The notes: a model not told the origin generated them from the sequence alone. Shown: positions 53,258-61,514, counted from the first letter of the stretch. The stretch is 64,000 nt of DNA from Paraburkholderia antibiotica (GCF_012927125.1 NZ_JABBFZ010000013.1:1-64000); one strand, 5' to 3'. Program-made: numbers and translations.

Positions 53258-54344
53258 TGGCTTCTCCTTCGACGTAGGTCGCGCTCAGCGCCAGCTCGCG
53301 ATCGAACACGACCACGTCGGCCCACGCACCGCGCGCGATACGGCCGCGGTCCTCGATGCCGAGATAGTCGGCGGCGTAGCGCGACAAACGGTGTGATACA
53401 TCGGCGATCGGCAGGCCGATCGAGACAAGATTGCGCAGCGCCTGATCCATGGTCAGCGTGCTGCCCGCGAGCGTGCCGTCCGCAAGACGCACGCCGCCGA
53501 GGCATTTCGTGACGTGCTGGCTGCCGAGGCGGTATTCGCCGTCGGGCATGCCGGTCGCCGACGTGCTGTCGGTCACCACGTACAGACGCGGAATCGCGCG
53601 CAACGCGGCGCGGATCGCGCCCGGATGCACGTGCAGCAGATCGGGAATGATTTCCGCGTATTCGGCGTGCGCGAGCGCCGCGCCGACGAGACCCGGATTG
53701 CGGTGATGCAGCGGCGACATCGCGTTGAACAGATGCGTGAAGCCGCACGCGCCGTGCTTGAGCGCGGCGACCGCGTCGTCGTAGGTGCCGAGCGAATGGC
53801 CGAGCTGCACGCGCACGCCGCGCGCCGCCATCTCGGAGATGATCTCCATATGGCCGGCGATTTCGGGCGCGAGCGTGACGACGCGAATCGGCGCGATCGA
53901 CAGATACTTGAGCACCTCGTCCATCACCGCCGACACCGCCGCGTCCGGTTGCGCGCCGAGCTTGCCGGGGTTGATGTAGGGCCCTTCCAGATGCACGCCG
54001 AGCACGCGCGCGCCGCCCGGCGTGCGGGTCTTCGCGTGACGGCCGAGCCCGGCGACCACGCTCATCAGTTCGTCGCGCGGCGCGGTCATCGTGGTGGCGA
54101 GCAGGCTCGTGGTGCCATAGCGCGCATGCGTGCGGGTGATCGTTTCGATCGCGTCGCCGGCCTCCATCACGTCGGCGCCGCCGCCGCCATGCACGTGCAG
54201 ATCGATGAAGCCGGGCAGGATGTACGGCGCGTCGTTCGTCGACGGATCGGCGGGCGTGCCGTTCAGTGCCGTAATGCGGCCGTGTTCGAATTCGAGCGTG
54301 CCGTGGAGCCACCCGTCGGTGGTGAGTATGTTTCCGGTCAGCAT
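53241..54344 (-). CDS. nagA: N-acetylglucosamine-6-phosphate deacetylase
   Basis: NagA removes the acetyl group from GlcNAc-6-P. The 367-residue amidohydrolase has the metal motif PGFIDLHVHGGGGADVM (about 44-60), VHLEGPYINPGKLGA (catalytic-region Glu), HLFNAMSPLHHRNPG and the catalytic Asp in YVVTDSTSATGMPDG. It starts at ATG 54344 (MLTGNILTTDG), after the regulator. It overlaps the downstream SIS gene, indicating coupled translation. Confidence 0.95.
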   Translation of the reverse strand: MLTGNILTTDGWLHGTLEFEHGRITALNGTPADPSTNDAPYILPGFIDLHVHGGGGADVMEAGDAIETITRTHARYGTTSLLATTMTAPRDELMSVVAGLGRHAKTRTPGGARVLGVHLEGPYINPGKLGAQPDAAVSAVMDEVLKYLSIAPIRVVTLAPEIAGHMEIISEMAARGVRVQLGHSLGTYDDAVAALKHGACGFTHLFNAMSPLHHRNPGLVGAALAHAEYAEIIPDLLHVHPGAIRAALRAIPRLYVVTDSTSATGMPDGEYRLGSQHVTKCLGGVRLADGTLAGSTLTMDQALRNLVSIGLPIADVSHRLSRYAADYLGIEDRGRIARGAWADVVVFDRELALSATYVEGEAIVEYA

Positions 54345-54378
54345 GAGTCTCTCTGGTGCGTGATACGTGTGCGGCAAT

Positions 54379-55113
54379 TCAGGTGCGCAATTCCGCGACG
54401 AAATCGTAGTAGTCGTCGCGGCAATAGGTGTCGGTCAGTTCGATCGCGCGCTGGTCCGCGCTATAACCGATACGGGTAATGACCAGCAGTGCGGTGCGCA
54501 ATTCGATGTCCATCAGCGCGGCAATTTCGCTCGATGCGTTGACCGCACGGAAGTGCTGCAACGCGCGCACGACCGCGGCGCCGCGTTGTTCGAGATAGCT
54601 GTACAGCGAGTCGCCGATCGCATGCGGATCGGACACGATCGCGACCGGCAGCGCCGAATGCTCGACCGCCATCACGATGCCGTCCGCGCGTCGCAGCCGC
54701 CGCAGACTCGCGACCGCCGCGCCCGGCGACAGGCCGAGGTGCAGCAGCTCGTCGCGATTGGCGGCGCGCACATCGCGCTCGAGCCATACCGAGTCCGGGC
54801 GAAAGCCGCGTTGCTGCATCTTCTTCGTGAAGCCGGTGAGGCGTGACAACGGATCTTCGACGCGCGGCGTGATGAAGCTGCCCGCGCCGCGCGCGCGCCG
54901 GATCAGCCCCTGTTCGACCAATAGTTCGATCGCCTTGCGCGCGGTGATGCGCGACACGCCGATCGCATCGGATAACGTGCGCTCGGACGGCAGCGCCTCG
55001 CCCGCCGACCAGACGCCGCAATGGATCGCCGTCGCCAGGTTGCGCGCAAGCTGCAGGTAGAGCGGCGTGACGTTGCGCACGTCAGGCATCAAGGCTGACC
55101 AGCGAGTTTCCAT
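54379..55113 (-). CDS. nagR: GntR/HutC-family transcriptional regulator of the nag operon
   Basis: A 244-residue GntR regulator. The N-terminal winged helix has PLYLQLARNLATAIHCGVW and the recognition segment LPSERTLSDAIGVSRITARKAIELL (core SERTLSDAIGVSRITARK). The C-terminal UTRA (HutC) domain (about 80-240; DPLSRLTGFTKKMQQRG, YCRDDYYDFVAEL) binds a sugar-phosphate ligand, probably GlcN6P or GlcNAc6P as in NagR/DasR. It is first in the operon and likely autoregulates through TAATACCAATC sites overlapping its promoter. I chose ATG 55113; MPDVRNV at 55089 is possible. The gene symbol rests on operon context. Confidence 0.85.
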   Translation of the reverse strand: METRWSALMPDVRNVTPLYLQLARNLATAIHCGVWSAGEALPSERTLSDAIGVSRITARKAIELLVEQGLIRRARGAGSFITPRVEDPLSRLTGFTKKMQQRGFRPDSVWLERDVRAANRDELLHLGLSPGAAVASLRRLRRADGIVMAVEHSALPVAIVSDPHAIGDSLYSYLEQRGAAVVRALQHFRAVNASSEIAALMDIELRTALLVITRIGYSADQRAIELTDTYCRDDYYDFVAELRT

Positions 55114-55164
55114 GGGACTCCAACGAACGCCGCGAACAGCGCGACCCGGAAAAATTGAGAGCCC

Positions 55165-55192
55165 ATTATATAACCAACATAATACCAATCAA
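55165..55192 (-). promoter_or_regulatory. promoter of the nag operon
   Basis: Read on the minus strand: TTGATT (55192-55187), 16 bp, TATAAT (55170-55165), about 50 bp before nagR. The spacer and -35 carry TTGGTATTA followed six bases later by a second TTGGTTAT, a plausible repressor site. Confidence 0.65.
55180..55190. promoter_or_regulatory. candidate NagR operator, copy 1
   Basis: TAATACCAATC overlaps the -35 and spacer of the nag promoter. The identical 11-mer recurs at 55383-55393. The direct repeat TTGGT on the other strand gives it a regulator-site look. Assignment to NagR is inferred from position. Confidence 0.45.
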
Positions 55193-55219
55193 TCGAGTGG
55201 TTCCATGCTGGTACGAGAG

Positions 55220-55252
55220 GCCTGTGAGCCTTGCTGGACAAGGCTCACAGGC
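55220..55252. other. perfect 14-bp stem-loop between nagR and the MarR-GNAT gene
   Basis: GCCTGTGAGCCTTG (55220-55233), loop CTGGA, CAAGGCTCACAGGC (55239-55252), without a mismatch. No U-run follows on either strand, so it is not a standard terminator. It lies upstream of the nag promoter and could be in the untranslated leader of the next plus-strand gene if that transcript starts before 55220. Confidence 0.7.
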
Positions 55253-55382
55253 GGTTTCGAAGGCGCGCGGCAGTGGTATTTTTAGCCCAGGATTTACCCG
55301 TATCCGGGTTCGGCGAACGATACCAGCGGGCGTTTTTTCGGCTTTTATCTTCAAGAAAAACCTGTGCCGATCGATACCTGTT

Positions 55383-55393
55383 TAATACCAATC
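55383..55393. promoter_or_regulatory. candidate NagR operator, copy 2
   Basis: An exact copy of TAATACCAATC, 203 bp from copy 1 and 93 bp before the MarR-GNAT start. Between them, TGGTATT (55274-55280) and GATACCA (55319-55325) repeat the core in both orientations, suggesting a cooperative array. Confidence 0.35.
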
Positions 55394-55485
55394 CAGGTCC
55401 ACTGTGCCTGACTGGCTTGGTAAATCGGGGACGAGCCAATATAGTGCGGTGTACCAAGCCATAAAAAGTCCCCGGGGAGCCGTCC

Positions 55486-56412
55486 TTGACCGATTCCGAG
55501 GCGCTGCGGCGCGCTCAGGCCGTCCGCCATTTCAACCGCTTCTACACGCAATGCATTGGCGCGCTCCATGAGCATCTGTCCAAAAGTGGGTTCTCGCTGA
55601 CCGAAGTACGCGTGCTGCACGAGCTATCGAGCGGACGCGCGCAAACCGCATCGGTGCTGGGCCGCGCGCTCGGGCTCGACAGCGGCTACCTGAGCCGCCT
55701 CCTGACCAGTTTCGAACGACGCGACCTGATCACACGCCGCCCGTCCGACACCGACGCGCGGCAATCGCTGATCGCGCTCACGGAGCAAGGTCACGCGACC
55801 TACGCACCGCTCGACGCCGCCGCGGTGCAGGAAGCGCTCGTGCTTCTCGACAGGCTCAGCGCGCTATCGCAGGAGCATCTGATCGCCGCGATGAAGCTGA
55901 TCGAGCGTCTGCTCGGCGACCAACCGAAGCATCAGCTCGTGCTGCTGCGCCCGCCGCGCAGCGGCGAATGCGGCTGGCTCGTGCATCGCCAGGCGCAGTG
56001 GTTCGCCGCGCAATATGGCTGGGATCAGACTTTCGAGGGGCTGCTCGCGCGCATCGTCGCCGACTATGCGCAGCGCAACGATCCGCTGCGCGAGAAGTGC
56101 TGGATCGCCGAACAGGAAGGGACGGTGGTCGGCTCGGTCTGTCTCGTCGGCGTTTCGACGACGGTGGCGGGCGTGCGCCTGCTGTGGGTCGAACCGGACG
56201 TGCGGCAGCTCGGCATCGGCACGCAGTTGCTCAGCGAATGCGTGCGCTTCTCGCGGCGCGCGGGCTACACGAAACTCACGCTGACCACCGCGAGCATGTT
56301 GTCGGAGCCGCGTCGGCTGTGCGAGCGCGCCGGCTTCAGGCTGGCCGGTACCGCGACCGAGCACCGCTTCGGCCACGATCTGACGATCGAGAGATGGGAA
56401 CTGGAGCTATGA
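55486..56412 (+). CDS. MarR-family regulator fused to a GNAT acetyltransferase
   Basis: A 308-residue two-domain protein. The MarR winged helix (about 1-145) has LTEVRVLHELSSGRAQTASVLGRALGLDSGYLSRLLTSFE (core GLDSGYLSRLLTSFERRDLI) and the wing RRPSDTDARQSLIALT. The GNAT domain (about 155-300) has the acetyl-CoA loop VRQLGIGTQLLSECVRFSR (core RQLGIGTQLL). Such fusions couple DNA binding to acetylation, but targets are unknown. The start is TTG (55486) with GGGGAG about seven bases upstream. It diverges from nagR across an array of GGTATT motifs and ends at a terminator shared with metQ. Confidence 0.88.
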   Translation: MTDSEALRRAQAVRHFNRFYTQCIGALHEHLSKSGFSLTEVRVLHELSSGRAQTASVLGRALGLDSGYLSRLLTSFERRDLITRRPSDTDARQSLIALTEQGHATYAPLDAAAVQEALVLLDRLSALSQEHLIAAMKLIERLLGDQPKHQLVLLRPPRSGECGWLVHRQAQWFAAQYGWDQTFEGLLARIVADYAQRNDPLREKCWIAEQEGTVVGSVCLVGVSTTVAGVRLLWVEPDVRQLGIGTQLLSECVRFSRRAGYTKLTLTTASMLSEPRRLCERAGFRLAGTATEHRFGHDLTIERWELEL

Positions 56413-56416
56413 CATG

Positions 56417-56453
56417 AAAAAAGGCACGCGCCCGTACAGGTGCGTGCCTTTTC
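56417..56453. terminator. bidirectional terminator (MarR-GNAT / metQ)
   Basis: GGCACGC and GCGTGCC with a 12-base loop, flanked by AAAAAA on the left and TTTT on the right, lie between convergent genes. Confidence 0.85.
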
Positions 56454-56504
56454 GAGGCGAAGCGATGCCCGGCATTAACCGGGCGATCGCGATGAAAACG
56501 TCGC

Positions 56505-57317
56505 TTAGAACGACGGCACCATCGAACCCTTGAACTGCGTCTTGATGAATTCGCGCACGTCTTCCGACTGATACGCGGCGACCAGCTTCTTGACCCACGG
56601 CTGATCCTTGTCCTTCGCGCGCACGGCGATCAGGTTCGCATACGGGCTGTGGATGTCTTCGAGCGCGATCGCGTCTTTGGTCGGCTGCAGGCCGGCGGCC
56701 AGCGCGAAGTTCGTGTTGATGACGGCGGCGTCGACGTCCGCGAGCGAACGCGGCAGTTGCGCGGCGTCGAGTTCGATGAACTTGATCTTCTTCGGGTTCT
56801 CGGCGATGTCGAGCGGCGTCGCATTGTTGCCGCCCGTGCCCGCGCCGGCCTTCAGCTTGATCACGCCTTGCGATTGCAGCAACAGCAGCGCGCGGTTTTC
56901 GTTCGACGGATCGTTCGGCACCGCGATCTTGCCGCCCTGCGGCAGATCCTTCAGCGACTTCAGCTTCTTCGAATACGCGCCGAGCGGCGAGATGTAGGTC
57001 AGACCCGCATTCGCGAGCTTGTAGCCGCGCTGCTTGATCTGGCTGTCGAGGTACGGCTGGTGCTGGAAGCTGTTCGCGTCGAGGTCGCCGGCGTCGAGCG
57101 CGGCGTTCGGCTGGATGTAGTCGTTGAATTCGACGACCTTCACGTTCAGGCCTTCACGCTTCGCGACCTTGGTGACGACTTCCCAGATCTGCGCGTCCGG
57201 GCCGCCGATGGTGCCCACCTTGATGACCTTGTCGTCGGCGTGCGCGCCGAAGCTGGTCAGGATCGCCGCGCCGGCGACGACGGCGGTAAGGGCTTTGAGG
57301 AGGTTTCTGCGCTGCAT
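56505..57317 (-). CDS. MetQ/NlpA-family substrate-binding protein
   Basis: A 270-residue periplasmic binding protein of the NlpA/MetQ family, usually for methionine uptake. The signal peptide (MQRRNLLKALTAVVAGAAIL, cut after AHA at about 27) has no lipobox Cys, unlike most MetQ lipoproteins. The mature part has IKVGTIGGPDAQIWEVV, NDYIQPNAALDAGDLDANSFQHQPYLD (core DLDANSFQHQPYLD) and AVPNDPSNENRALLLLQ, all family signatures. No metN or metI gene is adjacent in the window, so its permease must be elsewhere. ATG 57317 is used; the frame upstream is not protein-like. Confidence 0.9.
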   Translation of the reverse strand: MQRRNLLKALTAVVAGAAILTSFGAHADDKVIKVGTIGGPDAQIWEVVTKVAKREGLNVKVVEFNDYIQPNAALDAGDLDANSFQHQPYLDSQIKQRGYKLANAGLTYISPLGAYSKKLKSLKDLPQGGKIAVPNDPSNENRALLLLQSQGVIKLKAGAGTGGNNATPLDIAENPKKIKFIELDAAQLPRSLADVDAAVINTNFALAAGLQPTKDAIALEDIHSPYANLIAVRAKDKDQPWVKKLVAAYQSEDVREFIKTQFKGSMVPSF

Positions 57318-57620
57318 GTCATTCTCGCTGTTGCTGATCGACTCGATGTCGATGACGTTCCGGCCGATGCCGGAACCGGATAAAAAACTAGCGGCGCACG
57401 CGTTCATGCAGGTGCACCGTCGGCCAAGCCCTAAATTGTTTCATATGGCCGGGAAGTTGGGAAATACCCTGATCGCATATGGTTATGCGAGGTTGATCCC
57501 GCGCAGCCGGCAAGCACGCTCCACGCGCGTCGGCTTCATGCGACGGCGAAGCCGCGACTAGCCCCATAATTCAAGGCCGAGGGCGCTAGCGGCCCCGTTC
57601 ATTCGCCAGTGAGAACCACC
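57318..57620. other. divergent region metQ-like / YciI
   Basis: 303 bp without a gene. Two CATATG-containing segments (about 57444 and 57477) in an AT-richer patch (57430-57495) probably carry the metQ-like promoter on the minus strand. No SAM-riboswitch-like structure was recognised. Confidence 0.35.
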
Positions 57621-57911
57621 ATGTATGTGATCAATCTTGTCTACACCGCGTCGCTCGAACGCATCGACGATGCGCTCGACGCCCATCGCGCATTTCTCGC
57701 GAAGCAGTTCGACGCGGGCATTTTCGTCGCGGCCGGACCGAAAATCCCGCGCGACGGCGGCATCATCCTCGCGGTGCGTATCGAGCGCGACAGGCTCGAG
57801 CGAATCCTCGCCAGCGATCCGCTCGCCGAACAGCAGCTCGCGCGTTATGAGGTGACGGAGTTCAAGACGACGCGTCTCGCGCCGGGGCTGAATCTGCCGA
57901 TCCCGGTTTGA
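57621..57911 (+). CDS. YciI family protein
   Basis: A 96-residue dimeric alpha/beta-fold protein. It begins MYVINLVYTASLERIDDALD with the family's HRAFLAKQFDAGIFVAAGPKIPRDGGI (core AHRAFLAKQFDAG), including the conserved His and the Asp of the putative active site (PRDGG). YciI proteins are related to dehalogenase-like and EthD folds, and the function is unproven. The start at ATG 57621 gives the standard N-terminus. It stands alone; a degenerate repeat follows it. Confidence 0.85.
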   Translation: MYVINLVYTASLERIDDALDAHRAFLAKQFDAGIFVAAGPKIPRDGGIILAVRIERDRLERILASDPLAEQQLARYEVTEFKTTRLAPGLNLPIPV

Positions 57912-58003
57912 GTGCGGGCGGGTAACGAAGCGGGATTGAAGCGGAATAGGCGTGTGAGCGGTTCGGGTGGACTCGTGCGCCGCTTGATGCAAGCTTAATA
58001 CGC

Positions 58004-58060
58004 GCTCGATGCCCGTTGCTTGATGTCCATCGCTGATGCCCGCTTGATACCCGTTACGCG
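58004..58060. repeat. short degenerate repeat (CTTGATRCCCGTT-like)
   Basis: In the 250 bp after the YciI gene, the pattern GATGCCCGTT, TTGATGTCCATC, TGATGCCCGC and TTGATACCCGTTACG recurs four times with changes. It looks like a decayed tandem array and is noncoding. Confidence 0.45.
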
Positions 58061-58161
58061 CTTCAGATGTTTTACACGCGCCGCACCATGTCATGACAAT
58101 GCGGCACCACCACGCGCAGCCACCACAGCGGCTTCACGCTGTGAGGCGTTACGCGGTAGCG

Positions 58162-58779
58162 TCAATCAAGCAGCAGCTTGAAGTCGTGCACCCACGGCGT
58201 CGCACCCTGGCCATCGCGCGCGAACAGGCGCAGCTTGCCGTCCGTGTCGAACACATAGCTCGCGGCCGTGTGATCCATCGTGTAGCTGTCGGGCGTCTTG
58301 CCTGGCACCTTCGCGTAGTAGACGCGGAAGTCTTTCGCAACCTTCGCGAGCTGCGCCTCGCTGGCCGGACGCAGACCGACGAAGCTCGGATTGAACGCCG
58401 GCACATATTGCGCGAGCAACTGCGGCGTGTCGCGTTCGGGGTCGACGGTGACGAACAGCACCTGCACGCGCTTCGCGTCGTCGGGGCCGAGCTGCTGCAA
58501 CGCCTGCGACAGTTCGGCCATCGTCGTCGGGCAGACGTCCGGGCAATGCGTATAGCCGAAGAACAGCACGACCACCTTGCCCTTGTAGTCGGCGAGCGTG
58601 TGGATCTTGCCGGAGGTGTCGGGCAACGCGAAGTCGCTGGCGAATTGCGTGTTGCCGGTGATATCAAGGTTCGTGAAAGCCGGCGGCTGCTTGCCGCAGC
58701 CCGCCACGAGCAGTGTGCCGCCGAGCGCGCAAGCCATCACAGCAGCGCGAGCGACGCGCGCAAAGCGGTTCTTGAGCAT
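58162..58779 (-). CDS. SCO1/SenC copper chaperone
   Basis: A 205-residue lipoprotein (lipobox VAGC, Cys28) with a thioredoxin fold. The copper ligands C-x3-C are in GYTHCPDVCPTT (Cys79, Cys83) and the distal His is in TMDHTAASYVFD. It delivers copper to the CuA site of cytochrome c oxidase or keeps it reduced. It is the last gene of a minus-strand cluster ctaA-ctaB-sco, 4 bp after the ctaB stop. Confidence 0.94.
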   Translation of the reverse strand: MLKNRFARVARAAVMACALGGTLLVAGCGKQPPAFTNLDITGNTQFASDFALPDTSGKIHTLADYKGKVVVLFFGYTHCPDVCPTTMAELSQALQQLGPDDAKRVQVLFVTVDPERDTPQLLAQYVPAFNPSFVGLRPASEAQLAKVAKDFRVYYAKVPGKTPDSYTMDHTAASYVFDTDGKLRLFARDGQGATPWVHDFKLLLD

Positions 58780-58783
58780 GGTG

Positions 58784-59689
58784 TTACGCGCCGATCACGA
58801 CGCGCGCGTAATGGTCGATCAACAGCGCGGCGAACAGCAGCGACAGATAGACGATCGAATAACGGAAGGTTCTGCGCGCGAGATCGTCCGAGTATTGCCG
58901 GTAGATCTTCCACGCATAGGCGAGAAACACGGCGCCGAGCAGCACCGCGGAGGCGAGATACACGACGCCGCTCATGCCCGAAACGAACGGCATCAGCGTG
59001 ACCGCGAACAGGATCACCGTGTACAGCAGGATATGCAGACGCGTGTACTTTTCGCCGTGCGTATTCGGCAGCATCGGCAGACCGGCGTTTTCGTAGTCTT
59101 TGCGGCGGTACAGCGCGAGCGCCCAGAAATGCGGCGGCGTCCACACGAAGATGATCAGCACCAGAATCCACGCGTCGCCGGGCACATGACCCGTGACCGC
59201 GGCCCAACCGAGCGCCGGCGGCATAGCGCCCGACGCGCCGCCGATCACGATGTTCTGCGGCGTGGCCGGCTTCAGCAACAACGTATAGATGACCGCATAA
59301 CCGACGAACGTGGCGAGCGTAAGCCACATGGTCAGCGGATTGGCGAACGTGTACAGCGTCCACATGCCGAGACCGCCGAGCACGGCCGAGAACAGCAGGA
59401 TCTGCGGCGTGGTGATTTCGCCGCGCGCCGACGGCCGCCACGAGGTGCGGCGCATCTTCGCGTCGATCTGCTGCTCGACGAGGCAGTTGATCGCGAACGC
59501 GGCGCCGGCCAGCAGCCAGATGCCGACCGTGCCACCGATCAGCACGGTCCACGGCACCATGCCGGGCGTCGACAGAAACATGCCGATGACCGCGCAGAAC
59601 ACCGCGAGCTGCGTAACACGCGGCTTGGTCAGGGCGAGATATTGGGAAACCCGGCTACCGGGCGTCTGGGAGAGTGTTGTGCTGTCCAT
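58784..59689 (-). CDS. ctaB: protohaem IX farnesyltransferase (haem O synthase)
   Basis: CtaB/CyoE attaches the farnesyl group to haem B, giving haem O. The 301-residue UbiA-family protein has nine or so helices, the first prenyl-binding Asp motif NCLVEQQIDAKMRRT and the second (YRRKDYENAGLPMLPN), and LALTKPRVTQLAVF at the N-terminus. I used ATG 59689; a GTG nine bases earlier (59698) overlaps the ctaA stop and is a real alternative. It lies between ctaA and sco. Confidence 0.96.
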   Translation of the reverse strand: MDSTTLSQTPGSRVSQYLALTKPRVTQLAVFCAVIGMFLSTPGMVPWTVLIGGTVGIWLLAGAAFAINCLVEQQIDAKMRRTSWRPSARGEITTPQILLFSAVLGGLGMWTLYTFANPLTMWLTLATFVGYAVIYTLLLKPATPQNIVIGGASGAMPPALGWAAVTGHVPGDAWILVLIIFVWTPPHFWALALYRRKDYENAGLPMLPNTHGEKYTRLHILLYTVILFAVTLMPFVSGMSGVVYLASAVLLGAVFLAYAWKIYRQYSDDLARRTFRYSIVYLSLLFAALLIDHYARVVIGA

Positions 59690-59694
59690 GTGAG

Positions 59695-60804
59695 TCACGC
59701 TGGCGCGGCATCGCGCGCTGGGAGCGTGGCGCGGCCGGGACGGCTATAAGCGGTCCGAAAGTTTAACATAACGAGCAAAAGCAGCAGGATCGCGGCCCCG
59801 CCGTTATGGGCGACCGCGATCGGTAACGGCCATTGCAACACGATGTTCGACAACCCCGTGATGAACTGCACCAGCACCACCAGCAGCACACCGTTCGCGG
59901 GTCGCCGCAGCGATTCGAAGCGGCGCATTTTCAGCGCGAACCACACCAGATAGGCGATCACGACGAACGCGAACGTGCGATGCGTCCAGTGAATCGCGAC
60001 CAATGCGTCCTGCGTGATCACGTCGCCGTCGCCGGTCATGCCGAGCGCGCGCCACAGATGGAAGCCGTGCGCGAAGTCCATCGGCGGAATCCATTGGCCG
60101 TTGCAGGTCGGGAAGTCGGTACACGCGAGCACCGCGTAGTTCGTGCTGACCCAGCCGCCCAGCGCGATCTGCAGCACCAGCAGCGCGAGACCCGCGAGCG
60201 CCGCCGCGCGCCAGCGGGCGGCCTCGGGCTCGTAAGCGGGCAGCGGCGTCAGGCGCGCGGCCAGCCAGCCGAGCGTGCCGAGCAGCGCAAGACCGAGCAG
60301 CAGGTGCGTGGTCACGATGACCGGTTGCAGCTTCATCGTCACGGTCCACGCGCCGAACGCGCCCTGCACGAGGATCAGCAGCAGCAGCGAAGTCGGCCAC
60401 CACGGCGACACGTGCAGCGGACGGCGCTTGATACGCGCGGTCCACGCGATGATCGTCTGCGCGATGATCAGCACGCCGATCGCCATCGCAAAGTAGCGGT
60501 GGATCATCTCGATCCACGCCTTCGTCATGCTGACGGGCCCGCTCGGCATCGCCTGATAGGCGGCGGAAATCGCCGCGTGCGCGATGAACGGCGACGACGT
60601 ACCGTAGCAGCCCGGCCAGTCCGGGCAGCCGAGACCGGAATCGGTGAGGCGCGTGAAGCCGCCGAACATCACGAGGTCGAGCGTGAGAAAGGTGGTGAGC
60701 CAGACCAGCTTGCGGAATTTGTTGTCGTCCGCCTTAACCCACACGTAGGACAGCGGCAACAACGCGATACACAGGCCGATCAGGGCCAGTTGCAGTACGA
60801 ACAT
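59695..60804 (-). CDS. ctaA: haem A synthase (COX15/CtaA)
   Basis: CtaA oxidises haem O to haem A for aa3-type oxidase. The 369-residue protein has eight helices in two four-helix halves, with conserved His in MIHRYFAMAIG, VTTHLLLGLAL, AIHWTHRTFAFV and AVAHNGGAAILLL. The motif GGFTRLTDSGLGCPDWPGC (core LTDSGLGCPDWPGC) holds the paired Cys of the type. It is followed directly by ctaB. Confidence 0.95.
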   Translation of the reverse strand: MFVLQLALIGLCIALLPLSYVWVKADDNKFRKLVWLTTFLTLDLVMFGGFTRLTDSGLGCPDWPGCYGTSSPFIAHAAISAAYQAMPSGPVSMTKAWIEMIHRYFAMAIGVLIIAQTIIAWTARIKRRPLHVSPWWPTSLLLLILVQGAFGAWTVTMKLQPVIVTTHLLLGLALLGTLGWLAARLTPLPAYEPEAARWRAAALAGLALLVLQIALGGWVSTNYAVLACTDFPTCNGQWIPPMDFAHGFHLWRALGMTGDGDVITQDALVAIHWTHRTFAFVVIAYLVWFALKMRRFESLRRPANGVLLVVLVQFITGLSNIVLQWPLPIAVAHNGGAAILLLLLVMLNFRTAYSRPGRATLPARDAAPA

Positions 60805-60827
60805 CTTTCTTTACCCTGTTTGCAGCA

Positions 60828-61514
60828 TCAGCCGATCCGCGACCATTTGAGCAGCTTGGTCAGATCGCTCTTGATCTTGCTCGGATTGGCGTCTTTCGGG
60901 AAACGCATCATCAGATTGCCGTTCGGATCGACCAGGTAAATATGGTCGGTCACCTGGGTGCCGGTGTCGGCGGGCAGCCACGCAGCCACCTGCGTCGGAT
61001 CGGCGATCAGCATGTCGGTGTCGGGATAGGCGGTTTGTATCACGTCGGCGACCTTATCCGCATCCGTGCGCAGCCACACTTCCATGACGCGCTCGCGTTC
61101 CGGCCCCTGGGCTGCGCGGATTTGCCGCATGAAATAGAGCTTGGTCACGCAGGCTTTATCGCACGCGCTGCCGTCGACCGAGATCATCAGCCAGTGGCCG
61201 CGCAGCGACGAGAGCTGGAGCGGCTTGCCATCTTCGCCCGTGACCGTCAGCGCTTCGGGAATCGGCCGCTGCGGCTCGATCAGCGTGCCGTAATTGGTGG
61301 TGCCGCCGCTCGGCTTGACCACGTAATACATGAAGTACGAGATCGCGATCGGCGCCGCGCAGATCACCGCGAGCAGCAGCAGGATCCAGCGGCCACGCTG
61401 CCACGAGCCCGGACCGTTCGGTTGGCCGGGGATCGCTTTTGCCGCGGCGGATTGGCCGGTGGATTTGTCGCTGGATTTGCCGACCTGCGGCGAACGGGGA
61501 GTTTGAGTCGACAC
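60828..61514 (-). CDS. membrane-anchored SCO-like thioredoxin-fold protein (cytochrome oxidase assembly)
   Basis: A 228-residue protein with a polar, Ser/Lys-rich N-terminus (1-40), one transmembrane helix (about 43-64) and a periplasmic thioredoxin-like domain. It carries C-x3-C in SACDKACVTKLYF (Cys118, Cys122) and a His in VTDHIYLVDPNG (His191). These match the copper-binding positions of SCO proteins, although overall similarity to the lipoprotein SCO at 58162 is low. It is a conserved member of the ctaE-SURF1-ctaA cluster. The start is GTG 61514 with AGAGG nine bases upstream. Confidence 0.82.
   Translation of the reverse strand: MSTQTPRSPQVGKSSDKSTGQSAAAKAIPGQPNGPGSWQRGRWILLLLAVICAAPIAISYFMYYVVKPSGGTTNYGTLIEPQRPIPEALTVTGEDGKPLQLSSLRGHWLMISVDGSACDKACVTKLYFMRQIRAAQGPERERVMEVWLRTDADKVADVIQTAYPDTDMLIADPTQVAAWLPADTGTQVTDHIYLVDPNGNLMMRFPKDANPSKIKSDLTKLLKWSRIG

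Noticed and set aside
57318..57620. SAM riboswitch ahead of the MetQ-like gene
   Set aside because: No conserved stems or core motifs of the known SAM classes could be recognised on the minus strand.
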